A DNA stretch of 64,000 nt from Hyphomonadaceae bacterium (GTDB lineage Bacteria; Pseudomonadota; Alphaproteobacteria; Caulobacterales; Maricaulaceae). A program made the translations under genes and the position numbers. The notes beneath the pieces are model-generated. The model was not told the origin of the DNA, did not search any database, and saw only the letters and a list, made by a program, of their open reading frames with translations. The DNA is taken from contig JABDMW010000039.1 in assembly GCA_013001295.1 (NCBI GenBank), positions 1 through 64,000 of the forward strand, given 5' to 3'. Shown piece after piece: positions 35,227 to 43,629 of this stretch. Within the stretch, counting starts at the first letter, position 1, and the number at the start of each line of letters is the position of its first letter.

Positions 35227-36810
35227 ATGAATAAACCCCTCAACCTTCAGTCTACGCGACGGCGCGTTTTTGCGATTATTTCCCATCCCGATGCGGGTAA
35301 AACCACGCTGACAGAAAACATGTTGTACGCAGCCGGAGCCATTCATCAGGCAGGACAAGTCGCGGCGCGTGGTGCCCGGCGACGCACCCAATCGGACTGG
35401 ATGAAAATCGAGCAAGAGCGCGGGATTTCCGTGTCTTCCTCCGTCATGACGTTTGAACATCAGGACTTGATATTTAATCTGCTAGATACACCGGGACATG
35501 AGGATTTTTCCGAAGACACTTACAGAACCCTCACCGCAGCAGACAGCGCGATCATGGTCCTGGATGCCGCTAAAGGTATTGAGCCACAAACTCTGAAACT
35601 ATTTGAAGTATGTCGGCTACGCGACATTCCCATCATTACTTTTATCAACAAGCTCGACCGCGAAGCGCAAGACATGTTTGATATTCTTTCCGAAATTGAA
35701 GACAAATTGGCTTTGGACGTCATTCCCATGCAATGGCCATGCGCGTCAGGTAAGCGGTTTAAAGGCATCGTCGATCTGCGAACTGATCAATTCGTGCCTT
35801 TTGCTGCGGACGGCGAACATCCCGCCCCAGTTGATTTCGCCAGCGATGAAATGAACGCCCATATTGGTGACGACGATCTAACGAGTGAATTTTCGGAAGA
35901 AATGGAACTGGCCAAAGAATACGGCGAATTTAATGAACAATCATTTCGCGAAGGCCATATGACACCCGTTTACTTTGGTTCGGCATTGCGCAAGTTCGGC
36001 GTTTTACAGCTGATCGATGCCTTGGCGGAATTCGCGCCGGGTCCTCAAAATGAAAAGGCAAAGAAAGCCGGTCAGGATATTTGCGTCCAGCCGACCGATA
36101 AAGAGGTCTCCGGTTTCGTGTTCAAAGTTCAGGCCAATATGGACCCAAATCACCGGGATCGGGTCGCGTTTTTGCGCCTGTGCGGCGGGACTTTCAAACG
36201 GGGCATGAAGCTGAAAACCTCGGAAAACAAGACCATCACGGTTCACAACCCGATCCTGTTTTTTGCGCAGGACCGGGAATTGGCGGATGAAGCGTTTGCA
36301 GGTGATGTGATCGGCGTGCCGAACCATGGTGCCTTGCGCGTTGGCGACAGTCTCTCCGAAAGTGGCAAAATTCGCTATGCTGGGATCCCGAACTTTGCCC
36401 CTGAAATATTACGCCGGGCACGACTGGCGGATCCCTTAAAAGCAAAACACCTCCGCAAAGCGCTTGAAAGCCTGGCTGAAGAGGGAGTTACACAATTGTT
36501 TAAGCCGGCCATGGGGTCCGATATGATTGTCGGTGCGGTCGGCACACTTCAGATTGATGTCATGGCGGAACGGATTAAGACTGAATATGGGCTGGACGTG
36601 ACTTTTGAGATCGGATTGTTTCAAACCGCCCGCTGGTTGGCAAGCGACGATCCAAAAGCCATTGAGGCATTCGCGGCCAAAAACCAAAGCGCAATGGCTG
36701 AAGATCTTGATGGCGCGCCAGTTTTACTGGCGAAATCGGCATGGGATATCAGTTATGCACAGGATAAAAATCCCGAAATCCGGTTTTTGAAAATAAAAGA
36801 GCGAACTTAG
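35227..36810 (+). CDS. prfC: Peptide chain release factor 3
   Basis: 527 residues, the usual length. A translation-factor GTPase with the P-loop SHPDAGKTTLTE, switch II DTPGHEDFSEDTYR, and NKLDRE, then domain II and the RF3 C-terminal domain (blocks NPILFFAQDRELADEAFAGD and FKPAMGSDMIVGAVG). It recycles RF1 and RF2 from the ribosome after peptide release. GTP-dependent, cytoplasmic. Confidence 0.97.
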   Translation: MNKPLNLQSTRRRVFAIISHPDAGKTTLTENMLYAAGAIHQAGQVAARGARRRTQSDWMKIEQERGISVSSSVMTFEHQDLIFNLLDTPGHEDFSEDTYRTLTAADSAIMVLDAAKGIEPQTLKLFEVCRLRDIPIITFINKLDREAQDMFDILSEIEDKLALDVIPMQWPCASGKRFKGIVDLRTDQFVPFAADGEHPAPVDFASDEMNAHIGDDDLTSEFSEEMELAKEYGEFNEQSFREGHMTPVYFGSALRKFGVLQLIDALAEFAPGPQNEKAKKAGQDICVQPTDKEVSGFVFKVQANMDPNHRDRVAFLRLCGGTFKRGMKLKTSENKTITVHNPILFFAQDRELADEAFAGDVIGVPNHGALRVGDSLSESGKIRYAGIPNFAPEILRRARLADPLKAKHLRKALESLAEEGVTQLFKPAMGSDMIVGAVGTLQIDVMAERIKTEYGLDVTFEIGLFQTARWLASDDPKAIEAFAAKNQSAMAEDLDGAPVLLAKSAWDISYAQDKNPEIRFLKIKERT

Positions 36811-36867
36811 TACCTTAAGATTTTTCAAAAAAATGTAAGTCGTTTCTAAATTTGGCCCGATCCTTGC

Positions 36868-36891
36868 GTAGCTCTTGTCACACAAGGCTAC
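36868..36891 (+). promoter_or_regulatory. Inverted repeat in front of the small membrane protein
   Basis: GTAGC-T-CTTGT (36868-36878) and ACAAGGCTAC (36882-36891) are 10-base arms around CAC, with one bulged T. It ends 11 bases before the ATG. It could be an operator or a leader hairpin near the ribosome-binding site. The overlapping TTGCGT (36865-36870) and GGCTAC (36886-36891) resemble -35 and -10 elements of Caulobacter-type promoters. Confidence 0.45.
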
Positions 36892-36902
36892 ACGGGGACA
36901 TC

Positions 36903-37223
36903 ATGTCAGGACCATTACTACCAGCGACGATCATGTTTACGGTCACTGTCCTCGCGACAGCGGCTTTCTGGTTTCCTGCAATCAAATTTTCTCAACGCTG
37001 CAAAGTTGTGAGCTTTTATTGGGTGGGGTTTTGGGCATTTATGTGCTGGATCGCAGCCTTGTCAGGCGCACAGGCAATCTTGATCATTCTGGGGCTGGAT
37101 GTTCAAAGATTTGCCGGCGCCGTCCTGACCGGTATATCAGCCTCATTCGTGATTTTTGTGATGTTCGCGTGGGCGCGATTGACCCTGCGCGGTGTCAACA
37201 GCCTCGTGAGTAAAGCGAAATAA
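36903..37223 (+). CDS. Small membrane protein
   Basis: 106 residues from ATG 36903 with CGGGG just upstream; the ORF remains open farther 5' but without a better start. Three hydrophobic segments (about 8-25, 34-60 and 66-90) make it an inner-membrane protein. The C-terminus is positive (LTLRGVNSLVSKAK). I recognise no family. It ends 1 base before the stop of the convergent PAN gene. Confidence 0.65.
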   Translation: MSGPLLPATIMFTVTVLATAAFWFPAIKFSQRCKVVSFYWVGFWAFMCWIAALSGAQAILIILGLDVQRFAGAVLTGISASFVIFVMFAWARLTLRGVNSLVSKAK

Positions 37224-37224
37224 T

Positions 37225-38184
37225 TTACTCGTTTGGTCCGGCTAGACCCGGGACCATTGGCCCTGCCAGAGGTTTGGTTTCCACAGGTTTTGCGGGCGCT
37301 GCTCGACTGGTAGCGACCGGTGCGTCCGGGTTAGCGAGATTGTCCGGAGCGGTTTGTGGGCGCTCAATGGGCGTCATACTTTTTGTCAAATCATCATGAA
37401 GTGAGCCATATAAAGACTGTGGTTGCATTTGCGGTTGCGGAATCGGTTGTGGTCTTAACGCCTCGGGCACGGGCATAGCGGGTGGCGTCGTTTGTAGTCT
37501 TTGCATTTGTTGCTGACGCAGAGCCGCCTGTTGACGGGCTTGCATTTGTTCTTGTTGCTTTTGTCTGGCTAAGAATTGTTGACGATAATGCTGCTGTTGT
37601 GGCGTGAGTCCGGGTTGAGCGGCTTGCGAGCGCTGCTGTTGGTTGCCTGCGGCCGGAACCTGACTTCCGCCATAGACGCGCGATTGTTGCGCATTTGGAG
37701 TTGCAACCATTGGTCTTGTGTGCGCGGTCGGGCGCAGTGATTTCTGTGGCGCGGGTACCGGCATACGTTTGACTTCCGTCGCGCGCTTTGACGGCGTTGC
37801 CGGTTTACGGGCCTCAACTGTCGGTGTGCCGACCCGGCGTGTCCGGGTTCCGGCAGGGATAGCCCGGCTCATAAGGGAGTCCACGCTGGTCATGACTTCA
37901 CCGCTAACGCTGATTGCGCTTCTGACAGGTGTCGCAACGCGCGCATTAAACTCACAGATACCTGTCGCGGTTCGTGGATTTGGTCGAACAAAATTCCAGC
38001 CGCGACACTGGGCGTCGCCCTGACACTGCTGTGCGCAGACTTCATGGGAGTTTGCCGCTGTTTTTAAGTAAGCTTGTCCCGGTCGATATGTATTTTGATC
38101 CGCCGCGACAGCTGACATAGCCAAACTTTGGCTTAGAAATACGGTTGCTAGAAAACTGAAGGTGAGATGGGGTAAGCGGGGCAT
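37225..38184 (-). CDS. Secreted PAN-domain protein with Gln/Pro-rich tail
   Basis: 319 residues. The signal peptide ends at AVAA. A PAN/apple-like module (about 35-85) has Cys50, Cys54, Cys60 and Cys77 (C-x3-C-x5-C-RG-x14-C-EFN), exactly the spacing of the CAP protein upstream. The rest is low-complexity: a Thr/Arg/Pro region (110-160), then long Gln-rich runs (RQQFLARQKQQEQMQARQQ and beyond) and Pro/Ala repeats to the end. Exported, probably binding carbohydrate or protein on the surface or in the periplasm. Start ATG 38184. Downstream of the CAP gene, possibly with its own regulation since a CtrA-like site lies 67 bases upstream. Confidence 0.75.
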   Translation of the reverse strand: MPRLPHLTFSFLATVFLSQSLAMSAVAADQNTYRPGQAYLKTAANSHEVCAQQCQGDAQCRGWNFVRPNPRTATGICEFNARVATPVRSAISVSGEVMTSVDSLMSRAIPAGTRTRRVGTPTVEARKPATPSKRATEVKRMPVPAPQKSLRPTAHTRPMVATPNAQQSRVYGGSQVPAAGNQQQRSQAAQPGLTPQQQHYRQQFLARQKQQEQMQARQQAALRQQQMQRLQTTPPAMPVPEALRPQPIPQPQMQPQSLYGSLHDDLTKSMTPIERPQTAPDNLANPDAPVATSRAAPAKPVETKPLAGPMVPGLAGPNE

Positions 38185-38250
38185 AGCTAATCCTTGTGTA
38201 TCAGCGCTCTTTTCTGCGCGAATCGTTAGGACTAGAATGCCGAAAAGACG

Positions 38251-38267
38251 TTAGCGATTTGTTAAGC
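38251..38267 (-). promoter_or_regulatory. CtrA-like box upstream of the PAN gene
   Basis: TTAG-CGATTTG-TTAAGC (given on the plus strand) matches TTAA-N7-TTAA with one mismatch. It lies 67 bases before the PAN gene start and touches the CAP stop codon. CGATT is shared with the boxes at 8724 and 29427. Confidence 0.3.
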
Positions 38268-38978
38268 CTAATTTGACGGATCAATTTGGTAATGGGTGTA
38301 GGGACTTCTCGGTTCCTCAAACGGTGCCGCGACCAGCATCGCCCAATAGGTTTGAAATGATGTTGTAGGCTCGTAAACGAGAGCAATACCAAACTCGGTA
38401 ACATCGTCTCGAAGCAGGTTTTCATTGTGCCCCGGACTGTCCTGCCAGGCCTTAAAAACCTTTTCCCAGCTTTTCTGTCCTGTTGCGACATTCTCTGCCG
38501 CGATTGAAAAATAATACCCTTGCCGTTGAACGCGATCGCCATGACCGGATCCGTCAGAGCCTGTGTGGGATATGTTTCCGTGGCGCGCCAAATCTTCTGC
38601 ATGGGCTTTGGATGCGGCTGATAATTTATCATTTAAGATGACGGGACGCAGGCCGTTTTTTTGGCGGTAAGTGTTAAAATCCGCGAGTGCGATATTTATA
38701 TTTAACGGTTCCGGGGGGATAGACGGAAATGCCGGATTGGCACCGAACCCATTGTTAAGACGGCAGTGCATGATTTCATAACGGGTGTCAGGCTGCTCCG
38801 CGATCGCGCCGCGACATTTCTCTTCGGCTTCACATAAAGCAGTACAGGCTTCAAAGGATCGTACGGTTATTTCTTTGTAGGTGCCATCGTCAGGGAAGGC
38901 CGAACTCGTCGCATGGGCGCTTACAGAGAGCGCGCAAAACAAACCAATTGATATTAGCCCCAAACTTAGTTTACCCAC
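38268..38978 (-). CDS. Secreted PAN-CAP fusion protein
   Basis: 236 residues from GTG 38978, which has GGGAAAGGA 9 bases upstream and starts right at a signal peptide (GKLSLGLISIGLFCALSVSAHA); a longer reading to 39014 adds charged residues ahead of it. A PAN-like module (about 30-80) with Cys45, 49, 55 and 72 shows the same spacing as the neighbour gene. A CAP/SCP domain (about 85-225) follows with AHAEDLARHGNISHTGSDGS, AENVATGQ and WQDSPGHNENLL, the classic blocks. Exported. CAP proteins in bacteria are often envelope-associated with unknown substrate. Upstream is a class A PBP gene. Confidence 0.85.
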   Translation of the reverse strand: MGKLSLGLISIGLFCALSVSAHATSSAFPDDGTYKEITVRSFEACTALCEAEEKCRGAIAEQPDTRYEIMHCRLNNGFGANPAFPSIPPEPLNINIALADFNTYRQKNGLRPVILNDKLSAASKAHAEDLARHGNISHTGSDGSGHGDRVQRQGYYFSIAAENVATGQKSWEKVFKAWQDSPGHNENLLRDDVTEFGIALVYEPTTSFQTYWAMLVAAPFEEPRSPYTHYQIDPSN

Positions 38979-39033
38979 AATGCAGCGTCCTTTCCCATCT
39001 CTTCTTTCACACACGAGAGAGTGTAGAGCAGCC

Positions 39034-39050
39034 GGTTAATTATGTTTTAA
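39034..39050 (-). promoter_or_regulatory. Exact CtrA-box match upstream of the PAN-CAP gene
   Basis: On the minus strand: TTAA-AACATAA-TTAACC, an exact match to the CtrA consensus TTAA-N7-TTAAC. It is about 56 bases upstream of the GTG 38978 start in the gap between the PBP and CAP genes. CtrA boxes in Caulobacter often sit near the -35 region, which fits this distance. Confidence 0.5.
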
Positions 39051-39107
39051 GAAATGACAGCTGGGAGGTTAAACTATGGCAAGGGGACGTTAAGGTTATG
39101 TCCCGGA

Positions 39108-41096
39108 TTAGTTCTGCCGCGCTGCCGTAGTCTGCGGTTGGAGACCATTCGCAAGATTGCGCTCTGTGATGAATTGTTCTGATAAATTATTGTAGAAAGA
39201 AATCATCTTCTGTTTTTCAGGATTGTTAACCAACTCGTCTGGCGCGTTTAAAGGCCTGCGTTTCATCCCTTTATGGACTTTCAGCATGAAGCTCTTCCAG
39301 ACATCAACCGGCAAGAGTCCGCCTGTAATTTTATTCATCGGCGTATTGTCGTCATTTCCCATCCAGACGCCGGTCGTATAGTCGGCGGTAAATCCAATAA
39401 ACCAGCCGTCGCGGAAGTCCTGAGATGTTCCGGTTTTGCCGGCGGCTGCGCGTGAGCCGAGCCGGGCACCGTGACCGGTTCCTGTTTGTACGACATCGCG
39501 CAACATGCTGGTCATCTGACGGGCATAGGGCAGGGCGTAGACACGTTCCGGTGAAGAGTTCGTCCGCCGGTACAACACGTTCTGAGACGTGTCGGAAATG
39601 CTTTCAATAATATAGGCGGGGCGCTTCAGCCCCTCGTTAGCGAACACGGTAAACGCCGCCGTCATATCGATTAAGTAGACTTCGGAGGCACCGAGCGCGA
39701 TGGAATAATGCGGCCCAAGCTTGGTGCTGATACCAAAACGTTTTGAAAGTTCGACGATTTTGGACGGGCCAATTTCAGCGCCCACTTGTGCTGCAATCGT
39801 GTTGATAGACAGTTTTATCGCTTCGCGGATCGTCATTGGTCCACGATACCGGCGTTCGTAATTTTCAGGTCTCCAACCGGCAATGTCGATAGGCTGGTCG
39901 ATACGGACGGTCCCGGGCGTAACAATTTGTTCTTCAAGCGCGGCGGCGTAAACGAAAGCCTTAAAAGATGATCCGGGCTGGCGCAGAGCTTGCGTTGCGC
40001 GATTAAACTTACTTTCCTTGTAACTGTTGCCGCCGATCAAAGCACGAATAGCGCCGGTCTCCGTCTGGATACTCACAAGTGCCGCTTCGCTTACTTTCTT
40101 TCTTTTCTTGTTCTTGGCAATAAAAGTCTGCACCGTCTCAAGTGCTGTTTTTTGCATGGCTGGATCAATCGTCGTGCGAACGATCAGATCCTTTGTCTTA
40201 GACGTGACAAGCCCATCGGCCCGCTCTGCAACCATATCAAATACATGTCCCAGTGTTTCGTCATCGATATAGACGGATTCGGCTGTGTAAATTTCCGGCG
40301 GGTTGTTTTCGGCCTCCGCCATTTCCATAGGCGAGATCTTCCCTTGGACCATCATATCATTGAGGACTTTTTTCGCACGCAAGCGGGAGGCCTCGGGATA
40401 TTTGGTCGGATCAAATGCGGTTGGCGCTTTCGGGAGCGCTGCCAGCACGGCCGCTTCCCCCATCGAAATTTGTGAGGCGGATTTGCCGAAATACCGCTGG
40501 GACGCAGCTTCGACGCCATAAGAACGGTTACCAAGGTCTACGCGGTTCAGATAAAGTTCGAGGATATCAGGTTTGCTCAAGGCCTGTTCCATCTTATAAG
40601 AAAGCCACATTTCCTGAAACTTACGTTTGTATGTTTTTTCGGGCGACAGCACCATGTTCTTGACGAGCTGTTGCGTGAGGGTCGAGCCGCCCTGAACCTT
40701 TTTACCTGCTTTGGCATTCTCCATCAACGCGCGAACAATCGCCTTTCGGTCAATGCCGGGGTGTTCGTAAAACCGCTGGTCTTCAATGGCTAAAAAAGCA
40801 GCCGGAAGGTATGAGGGCATTTCCGTCAATTTCAGCGGACGCCCATAGTGGGGCCCGCGATGACCGATTACTTTACCGTCTTTGTCGAGCAAAGTAATAT
40901 TAGGCTGTAAATTCAATTCCCACATCGCTTCTTTGGTGGGAAGCGGCGGAAGGCCGTCAAAAAGATACTTTTTGCCCTGATAATAAGCCAGACTGCAAAT
41001 CAGGACCAGCGCGAGCAGAATGCCAAAAACCCAACGCCAGAAGCGCTTGGTTTTATTGTCATTGGCAGCGCCAATATCGGCCCTAAAGGTGTACAT
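39108..41096 (-). CDS. Class A penicillin-binding protein (PBP1A-type)
   Basis: 662 residues, shorter than many alphaproteobacterial PBP1A proteins (often over 750). A cytoplasmic start and one transmembrane helix (about 20-40), then the GT51 glycosyltransferase (about 70-245) with catalytic Glu105 in AIEDQRFYEHPGID, and the second motif GGSTLTQQLVKN. The transpeptidase has Ser376-SFK (SxxK), Ser430-Ile-Asn (SxN) and KTGT at 554-557. It builds glycan strands and cross-links peptidoglycan in the periplasm. No large OB insertion is visible, which accounts for the short length. Upstream of the CAP and PAN genes on the same strand. Confidence 0.94.
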   Translation of the reverse strand: MYTFRADIGAANDNKTKRFWRWVFGILLALVLICSLAYYQGKKYLFDGLPPLPTKEAMWELNLQPNITLLDKDGKVIGHRGPHYGRPLKLTEMPSYLPAAFLAIEDQRFYEHPGIDRKAIVRALMENAKAGKKVQGGSTLTQQLVKNMVLSPEKTYKRKFQEMWLSYKMEQALSKPDILELYLNRVDLGNRSYGVEAASQRYFGKSASQISMGEAAVLAALPKAPTAFDPTKYPEASRLRAKKVLNDMMVQGKISPMEMAEAENNPPEIYTAESVYIDDETLGHVFDMVAERADGLVTSKTKDLIVRTTIDPAMQKTALETVQTFIAKNKKRKKVSEAALVSIQTETGAIRALIGGNSYKESKFNRATQALRQPGSSFKAFVYAAALEEQIVTPGTVRIDQPIDIAGWRPENYERRYRGPMTIREAIKLSINTIAAQVGAEIGPSKIVELSKRFGISTKLGPHYSIALGASEVYLIDMTAAFTVFANEGLKRPAYIIESISDTSQNVLYRRTNSSPERVYALPYARQMTSMLRDVVQTGTGHGARLGSRAAAGKTGTSQDFRDGWFIGFTADYTTGVWMGNDDNTPMNKITGGLLPVDVWKSFMLKVHKGMKRRPLNAPDELVNNPEKQKMISFYNNLSEQFITERNLANGLQPQTTAARQN

Positions 41097-41205
41097 GTGA
41101 TCCCTTTACCGCTATTCACGGCTTTTTCCCAGCTGGATTTCGCAAATTTATTTACGCTATTCTAGCAATACGGCATGTTTTAGGCAAAGCAACGGATCAA
41201 CTGCA

Positions 41206-41667
41206 ATGAATTTACCTTTTTGGAAATCCAAATCCATGGCTGACATGACCGATCAGGAATGGGAAAGCCTGTGCGACGGCTGCGGTAAATGCTGCTGTTT
41301 ACGCATGGAGGACGAGGATACGGGGGCTATTTACGTCACCGATATCACATGTAAACTTTTTGACCGCGACACCTGCCGCTGCGGGGATTACACAAACCGG
41401 GTCAAAAAGGTCCCCGATTGCGTTCAGCTGACGCCTGAAAATGCGGGCGCGCTCGCCTGGATGCCGCAAACCTGTGCGTACCGGCTGATTGCCAATGGCA
41501 AGGATCTATTTGACTGGCACCATTTGGTGAGTGGGTCACACGATTCTATCCATGACGCAGGTATGAGCGTGCAAAACGCAACGTATAACGAGATTGATAT
41601 CCCTGAGAAAGAGCATGTAAACCACATCGTCATCTGGCCGGGCGAGCCGGATGTATCTCCTGATTAA
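41206..41667 (+). CDS. YcgN-family cysteine-cluster protein (UPF0260)
   Basis: 153 residues. Cysteines are arranged as CDGCGKCCC near residue 28, then TCKLFDRDTCRCGDY, and one later at the WMPQTCAYR block; they may bind a metal or an Fe-S cluster. No signal peptide. The family is widespread in Proteobacteria with unknown function. Divergent from the PBP gene and followed by a weak terminator. Confidence 0.9.
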   Translation: MNLPFWKSKSMADMTDQEWESLCDGCGKCCCLRMEDEDTGAIYVTDITCKLFDRDTCRCGDYTNRVKKVPDCVQLTPENAGALAWMPQTCAYRLIANGKDLFDWHHLVSGSHDSIHDAGMSVQNATYNEIDIPEKEHVNHIVIWPGEPDVSPD

Positions 41668-41679
41668 GTTAAGAAAATC

Positions 41680-41699
41680 AGCGTTTTAACGCTTTATTT
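41680..41699 (+). terminator. Weak terminator after the YcgN-family gene
   Basis: AGCGT (41680-41684) pairs with ACGCT (41689-41693) around a 4-base loop, followed by TTATTT. Short stem with a partly interrupted T-run. Confidence 0.4.
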
Positions 41700-41709
41700 A
41701 CCATAAAAT

Positions 41710-41726
41710 TTAAGTCCGCTTTAACC
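41710..41726 (+). promoter_or_regulatory. Exact CtrA-box match upstream of the small helical gene
   Basis: TTAA-GTCCGCT-TTAACC is an exact match to TTAA-N7-TTAAC, about 50 bases before ATG 41776. It has the same TTAACC right half as the minus-strand box at 39034. Confidence 0.5.
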
Positions 41727-41775
41727 ATGAATACCCATATTAGTTCTGTATTAGGGGCATATGTGGAGAAATAGT

Positions 41776-42207
41776 ATGGCCAAACGTGGATTTTTGAATG
41801 TGCGACGCGATCATAGAGATGCAACAATGGATCTAGCCCGCTTGAATCGGGAGATGGCCTTACAGATGATCATCTTGGCGTCTCAGACAGGTGAGAAAAA
41901 GCCGTTAATTGACGCTGTCATATCTCTGCGGACGGCTGATGAGCTATATCGTCAGGATACAACCCCAATTGAAAATGCTGAAATTCACAACAAACTCGGC
42001 GATGTTCTGCTCGGGATTGGCAAAAATGAAGACGATATGGAAGCATTGGATTATGCAATCCTGTCATACCGTTCGGCTATCACATTGGCGTCACTGCTTG
42101 GCGCAGAAGGACTACGCGAATCAGCACGCAAAAATTACGCATTGGCCAAATCATACCGCGGAATCAGCGAGCCACGCCCGTCTATCTCTTTGATGGGCGC
42201 TGCATAA
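41776..42207 (+). CDS. Small TPR-like helical protein
   Basis: 143 residues from ATG 41776, which has GGAG 8 bases upstream. All-helical: an Arg-rich start (KRGFLNVRRDHRDATMDLARL) and then two TPR-like helix pairs (for example NAEIHNKLGDVLLGIGKNEDDMEALDYA across residues 70-97, and the pair after it). No signal peptide or membrane helix, so cytoplasmic and probably a protein-binding adaptor. I do not recognise a family. The exact CtrA-like box upstream suggests cell-cycle control. The DnaJ-like gene follows. Confidence 0.7.
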   Translation: MAKRGFLNVRRDHRDATMDLARLNREMALQMIILASQTGEKKPLIDAVISLRTADELYRQDTTPIENAEIHNKLGDVLLGIGKNEDDMEALDYAILSYRSAITLASLLGAEGLRESARKNYALAKSYRGISEPRPSISLMGAA

Positions 42208-42271
42208 GCAGATCCCCCGACCACTTGCGATTTTTAAGGGTTCTCTTACATAGAGTAGGTAGGAGAATTCA

Positions 42272-43186
42272 TTGGCTAAAAACCCATATACCATTTTAGG
42301 CGTCAAAAAGACTGCGACTGATAAAGAGATTCAAAAAGCCTATCGCGCTTTGGCTAAAAAACTGCACCCTGATGTTAATCCGGGTGACAAGAAATCGGCT
42401 GAAAGATTTAAGGAGATCTCGGCAGCCTATACTTTGCTTTCCGATAAAAACCTGCGCGCACAATATGATAGTGGCCAGGTTGATGCTTCCGGTCAGCAAC
42501 AAAACCCGTTTGCCGGCGGTTTTCAAGGTACGCGCGGCGCGGGTGGCCAGGAATTCCACGATATGGGTGATCTGTTTTCGTCATTATTCGGGATGCAGAT
42601 GGGTGCAGCCGGCCCTGGTGCTCAACGCACGGGCCACCCTTTCACACGTACGCGTAACCGTGCCCAGAAAGGTGCGGACATCCGCTATCAGCTTGAGATC
42701 AACTTGCCCGAGGCTGTCCGCGGCGTTGTCAAACACATCAAGTTGGCCAATGGCAAATCTCTGAAAATAACCATTCCGGAAGGCACGAAAGACGATGATG
42801 TGCTGAGATTACGGGGTAAAGGCGAGTCCGGGCAGTTTGGCGGGCCAAATGGTGATGCAAAAATAACGATCAAAACCAAATCTCACAAATACCTGAAGCG
42901 CGACGGTAACAATCTTCGGCTTGACTTGCCGATTACCTTAAAAGAGGCAGTCCTCGGGGCAAAAATCCATGTTCCAACGCCGAATGGAAAGGTTAGCGTC
43001 AATATTGCAAAAGGGTCCAGTTCAGGAAAAATTCTTCGACTTAAGGGAAAAGGTGTGAAGGGCGGCGATCTGCTCGTTCGGCTTATGATACAATTACCGG
43101 ATAAAATTAGCGATGAATTGCGAGATTGCGTAGACGCGGACCCGAATATGCAGGCCAAAAATCCCCGTGACAAAATCATACTTTAG
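42272..43186 (+). CDS. DnaJ-class chaperone, CbpA-like
   Basis: 304 residues. The TTG start at 42272 is set by AGGAGAATTC just upstream and the J-domain sequence that follows (AKNPYTILGVKK). The J domain covers 1-65 with HPD at 32-34; a Gly/Gln-rich linker follows (about 70-125), then the C-terminal substrate-binding domains (about 130-300). It lacks the CxxCxGxG zinc module of DnaJ, so it is the CbpA type. It stimulates DnaK and binds unfolded clients. No dnaK nearby. Confidence 0.93.
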   Translation: MAKNPYTILGVKKTATDKEIQKAYRALAKKLHPDVNPGDKKSAERFKEISAAYTLLSDKNLRAQYDSGQVDASGQQQNPFAGGFQGTRGAGGQEFHDMGDLFSSLFGMQMGAAGPGAQRTGHPFTRTRNRAQKGADIRYQLEINLPEAVRGVVKHIKLANGKSLKITIPEGTKDDDVLRLRGKGESGQFGGPNGDAKITIKTKSHKYLKRDGNNLRLDLPITLKEAVLGAKIHVPTPNGKVSVNIAKGSSSGKILRLKGKGVKGGDLLVRLMIQLPDKISDELRDCVDADPNMQAKNPRDKIIL

Positions 43187-43194
43187 TCATTAAA

Positions 43195-43222
43195 CTGAAT
43201 ACATTATTCAGATTGTATTCAG
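43195..43222 (+). promoter_or_regulatory. Repeat box in front of the PepSY-regulator-kinase operon
   Basis: TATTCAG occurs at 43205-43211 and again at 43216-43222, an exact direct repeat with an 11-base period, and CTGAATAC (43195-43202) is the inverted complement of GTATTCAG (43215-43222). Direct repeats spaced by one helix turn are the usual binding site of OmpR-family regulators, and such a regulator is encoded 400 bases downstream. Likely an autoregulation site; inference. Confidence 0.5.
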
Positions 43223-43245
43223 GGCGGGGGGCGTATACGACAACC

Positions 43246-43605
43246 ATGATGCAAACCATTCGACATATCTATTTGGGTGCGACCGCCACGATTCTGGCCC
43301 TTACAGCTGGTTCTGCGATGGCGGCTGAGTCTGGTAAGGTGCTGAAAATACAGTCAAATTACGAGAATGTATTGCCTGTGGCTGTCGAAGACCGTGTAAT
43401 GATCAAAAAATTCGCGCAAAGATCCGGGGATCGTCAGATTTCAGCGAGTCAGGCTAAATCTGCTGCGCTTCGTAGTCGTCCCGGGTCGAAGTTCGTAAAT
43501 ATTCAAATGTCTGGAAATGGCACTTATCGTGTCCGTTTGCAGCAAAAAAATGGTCGTATAGTCGATGTTTATGTTGACGCACGGACCGGTCGCGTCAAGA
43601 ATTAG
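43246..43605 (+). CDS. PepSY-like periplasmic protein
   Basis: 119 residues from ATG 43246 (ATG 43249 possible); the GGGGGG stretch upstream is rather far (about 15 bases). The signal peptide ends at AMA before AESGK. The C-terminal part ends in GRIVDVYVDARTGRVKN, the ending of a PepSY domain. PepSY proteins often sit next to OmpR-type systems and may inhibit the kinase or a protease. First gene of an operon with the regulator and kinase that follow. Confidence 0.8.
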   Translation: MMQTIRHIYLGATATILALTAGSAMAAESGKVLKIQSNYENVLPVAVEDRVMIKKFAQRSGDRQISASQAKSAALRSRPGSKFVNIQMSGNGTYRVRLQQKNGRIVDVYVDARTGRVKN

Positions 43606-43629
43606 CACCCAAACGACTGAAGGTGCCCC

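Noticed and set aside
39990-40475. A 161-residue open frame on the plus strand inside the PBP gene
   Set aside because: It is antisense to a clear class A PBP, has no ribosome-binding site and no family similarity.
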